Below, piece after piece: positions 51,183 to 58,656 of a stretch of 64,000 bases of DNA (positions are counted from its first letter, which is position 1; each line of letters opens with the position of its first letter). The notes beneath the pieces were generated by a model. It saw nothing but the letters and a program-made list of their open reading frames with translations, ran no database searches and was not told where the DNA came from. A program made the position numbers and the translations under genes. Source of the stretch: Peptoclostridium sp. (GTDB lineage Bacteria > Bacillota > Clostridia > Peptostreptococcales > Peptostreptococcaceae); the NCBI RefSeq assembly GCF_009881055.1, contig NZ_WXFG01000024.1, positions 61,382 through 125,381 on the forward strand. The letters run 5' to 3'.

Positions 51183-51548
51183 ATGAAAAAGAAAAAAAAC
51201 AAAAATAAAAGCCAAGTACTCACTGAAAATAAGAAGCCAGGCACCAATAAGCAGCAGGTATACGCAAATCAGAGCAAGGCTTTCTATATTATTCAGGCCG
51301 CACTCAAACCCATAATGCCCATCGTTTGGCTAGCGGCTTTCACAATGATACTTACTGGACTGGTTCCGCATCTTGCCGAAACTACAGACATGGGACTTTT
51401 CAAGGACTGGAATAACATGCTCTTGCAAAAGATTGGCAAATACACACTATCCAGCATACTAAACAATGCTTTGCAATTCATAATAGTTGGTTACTTTGCA
51501 GCCCTTATGGTTGCTGTAGTGTTGAAAAAGGTTGCCACTAAAAAATAG
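51183..51548 (+). CDS. Hypothetical two-helix membrane protein
   Basis: Not recognised. 121 residues: a very basic N-terminus (MKKKKNKNKSQVLTENKKPGTNKQQ), then two membrane helices (about 42-65, PIMPIVWLAAFTMILTGLV, and 95-115, ALQFIIVGYFAALMVAVVL) joined by an extracytoplasmic loop, and a short basic C-terminus. The charge distribution puts both ends in the cytoplasm. ATG 51183 is chosen with AAAGGAC upstream. Followed after 24 bases by a small soluble unknown in the same direction, so likely one operon. Confidence 0.75.
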   Translation: MKKKKNKNKSQVLTENKKPGTNKQQVYANQSKAFYIIQAALKPIMPIVWLAAFTMILTGLVPHLAETTDMGLFKDWNNMLLQKIGKYTLSSILNNALQFIIVGYFAALMVAVVLKKVATKK

Positions 51549-51572
51549 AATTATACAGGACGGTGCATATAA

Positions 51573-51812
51573 TTGAACAGGTATACTAAAGTCATAGGTC
51601 TAAGAGGCCATTATTTCTTAAAGGAGTTCGACAAGAGCAAGAAGAACAAGCTCCAGATAAGAAAGGTTGCTGATTTTACAGTCAAAAAATTCTTCCTCGA
51701 AGGCAAGTGCGAGGTGCTCGTTTACTTTGAGGAAACAGAAAAGGAAGTCCTTGTTACTCCAGACAGCAGCCCCGAGCTGATCAAGCAATATCTTGGAGAA
51801 GACTTTTTATAA
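51573..51812 (+). CDS. Hypothetical small soluble protein (79 residues)
   Basis: Not recognised. 79 residues, lysine-rich: RYTKVIGLRGHYFLKEFDKSKKNKLQIRKVADFTVKKFFLEGKCEVLVYFEETEKEVLVTPDSSPELIKQYLGEDFL. Predicted beta strands alternate with short helices. The start is TTG 51573, seven bases after AGGACGGTG. Second gene of a two-gene operon with the membrane protein, followed by a terminator. Confidence 0.75.
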   Translation: MNRYTKVIGLRGHYFLKEFDKSKKNKLQIRKVADFTVKKFFLEGKCEVLVYFEETEKEVLVTPDSSPELIKQYLGEDFL

Positions 51813-51827
51813 TAATTGAATTTAAAC

Positions 51828-51875
51828 AGGCCTCGCGCTGCAGCTTTTTCAAGCTTAGCTCGAGGCCTTTATATT
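51828..51875 (+). terminator. Terminator after the small-protein operon
   Basis: AGGCCTCG ... CGAGGCCT closes a stem around AGCTTTTTCAAGCT, then TTATATTT. It lies 16 bases after the stop and may also serve the convergent radical SAM gene. Confidence 0.82.
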
Positions 51876-51886
51876 TCAGCTGCAAT

Positions 51887-52831
51887 TTACTCCCACCTTC
51901 TAAGAGCCTTGCCGTTTAGGTAGTCACAGAACTTGCCCTGGTATATGTAATTTTCATCCATATACCGCTCTATCATATCCTTTATCTTCCACCATGATGT
52001 GTTCCAGTTGCAAAATAGCGTGTCCTCTTCAGGCGCCCTTCCCACTAGGCGCTCTATTATAACATCCTGCGAAAGATACCCCATGAAAGTCGCAGCTCTT
52101 TTCACGTACTCATCAAGGCTTGAAAGCTGCAGCTTCCCACCTTCGTAATCTAGAGCCATCTGGCTGCACCTTGGAATGTATAGCGAATGCAGCTTTACGC
52201 CGTCCACTCCAAGCGCCGATATGACCTTTGCAGTCTCTATTACATCTAGCATTTCATCTCCGGGAAGGTTGAGTATGACATGTGCACACGACTCGAATCC
52301 GAATTTTTTGATTCTTATTACAGCGTCTATGAACTCTGCCAGAGTGTGACCCCTGTTTATGGCTTTGAGTGTGTGGTAATTAACCGTCTGAAGCCCTAGC
52401 TCTATTGATATTGCTACGCCTTTTTGCTCAAGCTCCTTCATTATCTGAAGGTATTCGTCGCTTATTGCATCCGGTCTTGTGGATATGGCTATCTCGACTA
52501 TATCCTCAAGCAAGGCCTCTTCAAGGCAGTTTCTGAAAGTATCCTTGTCCACGTATGTGTTTGTGTAGTTTTGGAAATATGCAATGAACTTTCTTGCCTT
52601 GTATTTGCTCCCAATATACTCCTTGTTACTAAGCAGCTGGTCTTTTATGCTGACGCTGCTATCGAAAGCCTCGAAACCTGCTCCCACCTCGGCGCAGAAA
52701 GTGCAGCCTCCCTCGCCAACCTGGCCGTCCCTGTTGGGGCAGGTAAGTGGCAAGTTCACCGGAAGCCTGTATACCTTTTCTCCATATTTTCCAACAAGGT
52801 AGTCTGAATACGCATTATATCTTCTGTTCAT
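51887..52831 (-). CDS. Radical SAM protein, TIGR01212/YtqA type
   Basis: A 314-residue radical SAM enzyme with the YtqA-family start YNAYSDYLVGKYGEKVYRLPVNLPLTCPNRDGQVGEGGCTFCAEVGAGF; the cluster cysteines are in CPNRDGQVGEGGCTFC. Later motifs YFQNYTNTYVDKDTFRNCLEEAL, IAISTRPDAISDEYL, SIELGLQTVNYHTLKAINRGHTLAEF and HVILNLPGDEMLDVIETAKVISALGVDGVKLHSLYI are typical of Elp3/MiaB-like barrels. The reaction is unknown. ATG 52831 has only a weak GGGGTG upstream. It begins 24 bases after the EamA stop in the same direction. Confidence 0.9.
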   Translation of the reverse strand: MNRRYNAYSDYLVGKYGEKVYRLPVNLPLTCPNRDGQVGEGGCTFCAEVGAGFEAFDSSVSIKDQLLSNKEYIGSKYKARKFIAYFQNYTNTYVDKDTFRNCLEEALLEDIVEIAISTRPDAISDEYLQIMKELEQKGVAISIELGLQTVNYHTLKAINRGHTLAEFIDAVIRIKKFGFESCAHVILNLPGDEMLDVIETAKVISALGVDGVKLHSLYIPRCSQMALDYEGGKLQLSSLDEYVKRAATFMGYLSQDVIIERLVGRAPEEDTLFCNWNTSWWKIKDMIERYMDENYIYQGKFCDYLNGKALRRWE

Positions 52832-52855
52832 TATATGAAATTCACCCCATGAGCT

Positions 52856-53770
52856 CTATTTGAATTTTGTGTTCATGTAAACCCCGCCAATTATAAGTGC
52901 CGCCGCCGCAACCTTTACGGCGCTTATCGCTTCGCCGAGTATGAAAAATGCAAGAACCATCGAAAACAAAGGCACCAGGTTTACATAAAGCGATGTCTTG
53001 CTTGGGCCCATTTTCTTTATGGACATTTGCTGTATCAGATATCCTCCCACAGACGGGAAAATGGCCATGTAGACCACAGATGCCCAACCGCCAATTGTAG
53101 TGCCTGGAAGAAACTTCATCGGGCTCTCAAACGGCAGGAACGGCAGGAGCAGAATTGTGCACACCAGGAATGCATATGAAGTCACCTTTATGGGGCTGTA
53201 CTTGGCAAGAGCCTTTTTTGAAATTATAGCATATGCAGCCCAGCACACGACTGCCACAAGCATGAGCAAGTCGCCTATGTTGAACCTCATATCAGCAAAA
53301 AATCCAAGGCTGCCGTTTGTAACTATAAGCACGACGCCCGACAGCGAAACCATTATGGCGAGTGTGTTAACAATTCTTATTTTTTCCTTCAGAAAAATCA
53401 CCGAAAAGATTGTCGTGACTAGAGGGTTGATAGCACCTATGAGCGCAGCATTTACAGGAGATGTGAATTTTAGCGCTATGAAAAACAGTATGTGGTAGCC
53501 AATCATGCCTATTGCTCCGAGTGCTATGAATATAGGCAGATCCTTCCTCTTTATGCGAATGTCTCTTTCCTTTACGGCCAGTATCGCAAATATTACAGCA
53601 CTTGCAATCAGGAATCTAAAGAAAGTAAGCGATATAGGGGGAAACTCCCTTACAGAAAGCTTGCCCGCTATGAATGCGCCGGCCCAGAAAAGCGCCGCCA
53701 TGACCATGAGTATTTTTATTGCGCCATTTTCAGTATTTTGAGCTTCGTTTGCAGCGTTTATTTTTTCCAT
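52856..53770 (-). CDS. EamA (DMT) family permease
   Basis: A 304-residue ten-helix drug/metabolite transporter with two EamA repeats (MVMAALFWAGAFIAGKLSVREFPPISLTFFRFLIASAVIFAILAV..., and DLLMLVAVVCWAAYAIISKKALAKYSPIKVTSYAFLVCTILLLP...). Conserved features GAINPLVTTIFSVIFLKEKI and VNLVPLFSMVLAFFILGEAI mark the repeat ends. Likely exports a metabolite or amino acid; the substrate is unknown. AAGGAGG precedes the ATG. It is followed by the radical SAM gene. Confidence 0.9.
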   Translation of the reverse strand: MEKINAANEAQNTENGAIKILMVMAALFWAGAFIAGKLSVREFPPISLTFFRFLIASAVIFAILAVKERDIRIKRKDLPIFIALGAIGMIGYHILFFIALKFTSPVNAALIGAINPLVTTIFSVIFLKEKIRIVNTLAIMVSLSGVVLIVTNGSLGFFADMRFNIGDLLMLVAVVCWAAYAIISKKALAKYSPIKVTSYAFLVCTILLLPFLPFESPMKFLPGTTIGGWASVVYMAIFPSVGGYLIQQMSIKKMGPSKTSLYVNLVPLFSMVLAFFILGEAISAVKVAAAALIIGGVYMNTKFK

Positions 53771-53817
53771 GTGCGCCTCCTTTTTTTCTTATTGACATAA
53801 CCATTATACACCAACGC

Positions 53818-53852
53818 AAAAGGCGCCGCAGTGAAATTTTGCGGCGCCCTTT
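53818..53852 (-). terminator. Terminator between the 53859 gene and EamA
   Basis: AAAAGGCGCCGCA ... TGCGGCGCCCTTTT: GC-rich 9-bp core stem with A/T flanks. On minus it directly follows the stop of the 53859-54869 gene. Confidence 0.93.
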
Positions 53853-53858
53853 TATTTA

Positions 53859-54869
53859 TTAATCTTCCACGCGAGTTTTCATTATCTTTTCATCAAGCTC
53901 TGCTATCTCCTTGGAGAGCCTGCCGTTCAGCCTCGAGTATATCTGGGCTCTGAATCTCATGCCCAGATCATTTCTTGCCCTTATGTTGTCTTCTATGACC
54001 TCCGACCAGTGGATGTGCTTTCTCTTGAAGTAAAGGTCATAGTCGACTATCCTGATGCCGTCCTTTGAATACTCAAGGCCCATAAGCACCTTCTTTATGT
54101 ATTCTGGGTCATGAAATGAGAAAAATCTCAGCCTGTAGACACCAACGGCCATGAACATCCTCGGATAATCCTTTGTCCAAGCTTCGCCAAGCACCAGGCC
54201 TAGCTCGAGGTTTTCAAGGACCTTTATGAGCTTTTCATAGTGGTAATCATACGCGCTGTATCTGTCGTATATCCTTATCTCCATCTCATACCAGTCCATC
54301 TTTTCAAGACCTTCGTTGAGGTACTTGAGGGCCTCTATGCGGAATTTCTTGCTAAGCGCAAGATAATCCCTGTCAATCAGGAGCCCGTCTCCATACAGGT
54401 CGATAAGCCTCATCTTCTGGTTTAATGGCTTTGTAGTAAACATAACTACATTTCCTTTGTTCTTGAATTCAAGCAAAAGGTCGAGAACCTTAAGACGCTT
54501 CGCGCCAAACTCCTCGCTTATTTTTCCAACCACCTTCTCAACGTTTCCAAAAACCCTCATTATCATTATTCTGGGGCCCGAAAATACGTTTTTTATCATC
54601 CCGCTCTTTTTTTCATTAATGATGGCTCTCAGTATAGTGCCTGTATCGCAAGCCGTTACTAGTATTACGTCGTCTATGTCGCAGGAGTCATTTTGCGATG
54701 CCTTGTTCGTAAGTAAAATTAGCGAAAAGCCTTCCTCCGTGCTTTCAAAAGCCTCGTTTAGCTCGTGCTGCTTTGCAGCAAAGCCTTCTTCCAGAAACTT
54801 TTTCAGCTCTCCTATATAATCAGTTTCTAATACAAGTATCCTTGGTCCTTCCCTAACTATCGAAAGCAT
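53859..54869 (-). CDS. Hypothetical protein (336 residues)
   Basis: Not recognised. 336 residues, soluble, mixed alpha/beta. The N-terminal half alternates hydrophobic strands and helices (RILVLETDYIGELKKFLEEGF, FSLILLTNKASQND, DDVILVTACDTGTILRAII, NVFSGPRIMIMRVFGNVEKVVGKI), and the C-terminal half is rich in Tyr/Arg (MDWYEMEIRIYDRYSAYDYHYEKLIKVLE, FKRKHIHWSEVIEDNI). GGGAGG precedes the ATG. It starts 15 bases after the phosphoesterase gene stop, so the two form an operon and may act together. Confidence 0.8.
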   Translation of the reverse strand: MLSIVREGPRILVLETDYIGELKKFLEEGFAAKQHELNEAFESTEEGFSLILLTNKASQNDSCDIDDVILVTACDTGTILRAIINEKKSGMIKNVFSGPRIMIMRVFGNVEKVVGKISEEFGAKRLKVLDLLLEFKNKGNVVMFTTKPLNQKMRLIDLYGDGLLIDRDYLALSKKFRIEALKYLNEGLEKMDWYEMEIRIYDRYSAYDYHYEKLIKVLENLELGLVLGEAWTKDYPRMFMAVGVYRLRFFSFHDPEYIKKVLMGLEYSKDGIRIVDYDLYFKRKHIHWSEVIEDNIRARNDLGMRFRAQIYSRLNGRLSKEIAELDEKIMKTRVED

Positions 54870-54884
54870 ATATTCTCCTCCCGT

Positions 54885-55508
54885 CTATAATCCCAGCTTG
54901 CCCTTTTTCATTCTCCAGTCGTCGACTACGCATGGATACGGCAGCTTGTATATCTGTCTGCTCTTTATTGTCATAATATTTATGCTCGATATTCCGTTGA
55001 GATAAACCTTATCATCTATCATTTGAGTTTTAAGTTCAAGACTGTGCCCGAACATGAAGTATTTTGCATCTCCGCTGTATTCCATTATTCGCCTTGGATA
55101 GTGGCTTACTGCTATCTTTATGCCCTCGATGTCTATAGTGTCCATGTCGTCTATAATCTCGCACTTTTTCGAAAGGTTCTTAACAGCATTGATGCTGTCG
55201 TGGTTTCCAATAGATATGAATATCTTCTCGGCGCACGAACCCTCCATTATTTCGAGAAGAGTGTTGACCCTCTGGGCGTACCTGCCTTCGGATGCAGAGA
55301 GAAACTGCAGCTTTATGTTGTCCACAAGGTCTCCTGTGTGTACAATATACTTGGGCTTAAGCACCGTAACAAGCTTTTTTACATCCTGGAAAAAATTTGT
55401 AGTTGTATCAGATATGTGGAGTATTATGTCTTCATCCAGTTCCTTAAGATATTGCGGGATGTATACAAACCCCAGATACCTGTAAAACTTGGTCATGAAC
55501 ATGCTCAC
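54885..55508 (-). CDS. Calcineurin-like phosphoesterase with altered last motif
   Basis: A 207-residue metallophosphoesterase: IILHISDTTTNF (the usual DxH reads SDTT, the second ligand missing), YIVHTGDLVDN, FISIGNHDSINAV, IAVSHYPRRI and YFMFGHSLELK. The last motif GHxH reads GHSLE, so one or two metal ligands differ from the consensus. Either a divergent enzyme or one with a single metal site. GTG at 55508 is the start with GGAG eight bases upstream. Operon with the 336-residue unknown protein that follows. Confidence 0.83.
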   Translation of the reverse strand: MSMFMTKFYRYLGFVYIPQYLKELDEDIILHISDTTTNFFQDVKKLVTVLKPKYIVHTGDLVDNIKLQFLSASEGRYAQRVNTLLEIMEGSCAEKIFISIGNHDSINAVKNLSKKCEIIDDMDTIDIEGIKIAVSHYPRRIMEYSGDAKYFMFGHSLELKTQMIDDKVYLNGISSINIMTIKSRQIYKLPYPCVVDDWRMKKGKLGL

Positions 55509-55537
55509 TTTAGATTCTCCAATCCTTCAAACATCAA

Positions 55538-55562
55538 AAATCCCCATGCTGCATGGGGATTT
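55538..55562 (-). terminator. Amidase terminator
   Basis: AAATCCCCATGC-T-GCATGGGGATTT, a near-perfect palindrome, followed on minus by TTGATG; starts seven bases after the amidase stop. Confidence 0.9.
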
Positions 55563-55568
55563 CCGTAT

Positions 55569-57356
55569 TTAATTTGAAAAGTATTCTTTTATTCCCTTTA
55601 AAAGCGCATCAGCAAGTCTTTGCCTGTATTCGTCAGTTCTAAGAAGTGTTTCCTCGTTGGAGTTCGATATGAATCCAAGCTCCACAAGCGATGCAGTCAT
55701 CTTAGTCTGGTTGAGCACTACAAGTTTTGGCCTTTCTACTATTCCTCTGTTTGCTGTTTTCATCTCGGCTATAAGCACATCCTGCAGCGTTCTGGCAAGA
55801 CCTTTGCCGTCTGTCGAAGGCTTGAGCTTTGAAATGCTAGCCGTTCCAGCTGAAACATCATACAGATCGACTTCACCTGATGAGCTTGTTGACGAAGGGT
55901 AGTAGAGTGTTTCTATTCCTGAAACGCTCCTGCTTGTACTTGCATTTATGTGTATGCTCAGGAATATGTCCGCCCCGGCTTCATTTGCAATCGCAGCTCT
56001 CTTGTAAAGATCAACGAACGTGTCGTCTTCCCTTGTCATTATAGTCTTGTAGCCCTCATCTTCAAGAAGCCGTTGCAGCTTTCCTGCAATATCTATCACT
56101 ATCTCCTTCTCAGTGACCTTCGTGTCTATGCCGACAGCACCAGGATCCTTGCCTCCATGTCCTGCATCTATGACTATAAGCGGCTTGGCGGCTCTCTCTC
56201 TTGTAAATGTCACTTCGACGGCTGTGCTTGAATTTTTAATATCATATTTGGCTCCGTCGCTTAAATACGCGTTTACATATGTATACCCGGAAGAAGCCTT
56301 TGAAACCGTAACTTTCTTAAGATATGTGTCGTTTATCGCAGCCTGCATCGCCTCATTTTTGAAATACTTAGAATCAAACTTTAGTGAAAGCTTGCCTTCA
56401 CTTTTTGAGTACTCGCTGTCAAGCAGCTTCACAGTGCTATCTAGTGCAATCTTAAGCTTTGTCGCAGCTGCACCCATGCCGTATGTAAGTGGTTGTCCTT
56501 CATCAATTATTTCCGGAACAACAGGTTTATCTTGCTCAAATTTTATGATTATTCCGTCGCTCGCAGCTGTGATTTTATAGCTTGAACCTTCATTGAGATC
56601 AAACACAACTCTCGAAACTAGAGGGTCAAGTCCGAATTGTGAAGCTCTTATTTTGGATACTGCGCCTTCGCTCACATTGCTTGTATAAGCGCTCATGTCA
56701 AATCTTGTGTTCTGCAAATCTACAACAAGCCTTTCCGGCCCTGCCAACACGTAGTCCTTGAACTCCGGTTTTGAGGAAGTCACAATCCTAGCCTCGTTGC
56801 CGCTCCACTTGATGTTGCTAAGGCTTATGCTGTTAGTCTCTCCCCCAAAATCAAAAGCACTATCCGGACTCTTCACAGCTAGTGTCCTTGTCTTTGAATT
56901 CCAATCAACGCTGGCTCCAAGTTCTTCAAGTACGAATCTTGCCGGCACCATTGTCCTTCCAGAATTCTTGTATGTGACTATCTTTGCCGGCACATTGTCC
57001 GGAAGCTTCTTTTTGACTCCGTTCACATATACATCAGAACTGTCTATCTTTAGCTTTATAGTCTTGTATTCCCTTTCTATGGTGACTTCGGAAGTCTTCT
57101 GGTTCCAAGTCACATTGCAGCCTATTCCCTCCGATACAGCTCTTACTGGCAGCAATGTCCTGTCATTAAGTATTATAGGCGGGACATCGGCATTCACTGC
57201 TTTGCCGTCAATACTCAGGTCCACTACGTATGCATTCTGAAGCTTTTCATCTATTATGAATTTTTCCGTCTTCTCTCCAACTGCAAAAGCCATACCAGTA
57301 AAACAAAGCATATATGTTACAATTACGGATACAAACCATAAAAAGTTCTTTTTCAC
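55569..57356 (-). CDS. N-acetylmuramoyl-L-alanine amidase with copper-amine-oxidase-like and AMIN domains
   Basis: A 595-residue secreted cell-wall hydrolase. Order: signal peptide (FLWFVSVIVTYMLCFTGMAFA), Cu-amine-oxidase-N-like repeats (IILNDRTLLPVRAVSEGIGCNVTWNQKTSEVTI, TMVPARFVLEELGASVDWN), AMIN-type beta regions (about 175-375), then an Amidase_3 domain with VIDAGHGGKDPGAVG, MTREDDTFVDLYKRAAIANEAGADIFLSIHINAS and LVELGFISNSNEETLL holding the zinc His/Glu residues. GTG 57356 is the start: GGAGGTGCTGCA precedes it, and the 24 earlier codons look non-coding. Confidence 0.93.
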   Translation of the reverse strand: MKKNFLWFVSVIVTYMLCFTGMAFAVGEKTEKFIIDEKLQNAYVVDLSIDGKAVNADVPPIILNDRTLLPVRAVSEGIGCNVTWNQKTSEVTIEREYKTIKLKIDSSDVYVNGVKKKLPDNVPAKIVTYKNSGRTMVPARFVLEELGASVDWNSKTRTLAVKSPDSAFDFGGETNSISLSNIKWSGNEARIVTSSKPEFKDYVLAGPERLVVDLQNTRFDMSAYTSNVSEGAVSKIRASQFGLDPLVSRVVFDLNEGSSYKITAASDGIIIKFEQDKPVVPEIIDEGQPLTYGMGAAATKLKIALDSTVKLLDSEYSKSEGKLSLKFDSKYFKNEAMQAAINDTYLKKVTVSKASSGYTYVNAYLSDGAKYDIKNSSTAVEVTFTRERAAKPLIVIDAGHGGKDPGAVGIDTKVTEKEIVIDIAGKLQRLLEDEGYKTIMTREDDTFVDLYKRAAIANEAGADIFLSIHINASTSRSVSGIETLYYPSSTSSSGEVDLYDVSAGTASISKLKPSTDGKGLARTLQDVLIAEMKTANRGIVERPKLVVLNQTKMTASLVELGFISNSNEETLLRTDEYRQRLADALLKGIKEYFSN

Positions 57357-57468
57357 TGCAGCACCTCCATTCCTTGTTTTTGCTCTATATTTTAAAGCAT
57401 ATACCCAGCAAAAACATGGTGTCAACAAAACCGAGCCTATTGTAAAGCCTTTGTAACAAAAATAACAA

Positions 57469-58458
57469 TTATTTCAATACCTTGTAAAGTTCGTCACTTT
57501 CGGGAGATTCTATCTCCAGCTCGAGGTTTCCATCCACTATTACTCTTCTCTCGCCATCCTCAAGCCTTCCAATCACCCAGGCATCAATCCCTGCAACAGA
57601 CAGTTCTCCGAGTATTTTATCTGCATCTTCCTCGTCTGCAAGTATGAGCATTGAACCGCTCGACATGAGCTTGAGCGGCTCTATTCCAAAATGGCTGCAC
57701 ACAAGCTGCGTAACAGGGCTTACCGGCACCTTGTCCTTCCAGAGCCTGACCCCGAGCTTGCTCAGCACGCTTATCTCCCATACGCCTCCGAGCAAACCTC
57801 CCTCTGTAACATCGTGCATAAGCTTGGCACCGTTTTCTCCGCCAATCACGCCTTCCCTTACAACACTCAGCTTCTCGAGAAACTGCTTGCCCTGCTCTAC
57901 AACTTCAGCCCCAAGAGCCTGCTTAAGCTCTTCCTCCTTGTCGTAGCATATTATTCCCGTGCCCTCAATGCCCGAGCCCTTTGTCAGTATCAAAAGGTCT
58001 CCGGAAGCCGGTTTTTTTACCCCTTCGAGCCTGGATTTCAGCTTCTTGCCTATGCCGGTTGCAGATATGACTACTCTGTTGACAGCATCTGTTACCTCTG
58101 TATGTCCTCCGAGTATGTCGACATTTATCTTGTCCGCCTCAGCTATAATATCATTCATTATATTCTCCACATCGGCTTCAGTAGTCTCAGGCGGAAGCAT
58201 TATGGTGAGCATTATCCCAAGCGGCGCCACGCCGTCTGCAGCTATGTCATTGCATGTTATGTGTACCACCAGCTTTCCTATATTGGTGGCTGTGCCAGTT
58301 ATAGGGTCTGTGCTGAGAACGCACAGTTGCTCCCCGTAGTCGACAACGGCGCAGTCCCTTCCAATGCCTGGTCTTATAAGTACCTCTTCCCTTTTATTCT
58401 TAAGCTTTTGGAAAATCATATCTTCAAGCTGCTCTGATCTAAGTTTGCCTATTTGCAA
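57469..58458 (-). CDS. AIR synthase-related protein (HypE/ThiL/SelD superfamily)
   Basis: A 329-residue protein with the two-domain PurM fold: PGIGRDCAVVDYGEQLCVLSTDPITGTATNIGKLVVHITCNDIAADGVAPLGIMLTIMLP in the N-terminal ATP-binding half, LGGHTEVTDAVNRVVISATGIG, and a C-terminal half with MHDVTEGGLLGGVWEI and SGSMLILADEEDADKI. It looks closest to HypE-like AIR synthase proteins, but without hyp neighbours the substrate is unknown. TTG 58458 is the start because GGGAGG lies eight bases upstream; the ATG eight codons earlier has no site. Confidence 0.82.
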   Translation of the reverse strand: MQIGKLRSEQLEDMIFQKLKNKREEVLIRPGIGRDCAVVDYGEQLCVLSTDPITGTATNIGKLVVHITCNDIAADGVAPLGIMLTIMLPPETTEADVENIMNDIIAEADKINVDILGGHTEVTDAVNRVVISATGIGKKLKSRLEGVKKPASGDLLILTKGSGIEGTGIICYDKEEELKQALGAEVVEQGKQFLEKLSVVREGVIGGENGAKLMHDVTEGGLLGGVWEISVLSKLGVRLWKDKVPVSPVTQLVCSHFGIEPLKLMSSGSMLILADEEDADKILGELSVAGIDAWVIGRLEDGERRVIVDGNLELEIESPESDELYKVLK

Positions 58459-58559
58459 TTCAAATTCCTCCCAGATGTTCAAATTCTCATATATCCATTA
58501 TAAACTAGTTGAGCCGAATGTGGCCACCTGGATTTTTATGATTGAATTTATATGGAAAT

Positions 58560-58635
58560 GGTAAATATAACTATAGGGTAAATATAATTATCGCAGTCAT
58601 TTAAACTTGAGTTGTGATTCATCAGTCGAGAATCA
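58560..58635 (+). promoter_or_regulatory. Direct repeat and leader hairpin upstream of the first SLH gene
   Basis: GGTAAATATAACTAT (58560-58574) repeats as GGTAAATATAATTAT (58577-58591), 14 of 15 identical with a 17-base period. GTGATTC (58614-58620) and GAATCAC (58629-58635) form a hairpin ending eight bases before the GGGGGG ribosome site. A regulator site and a leader structure are plausible; neither is proven. Confidence 0.45.
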
Positions 58636-58656
58636 CTATAAAAGGGGGGCTTTATT

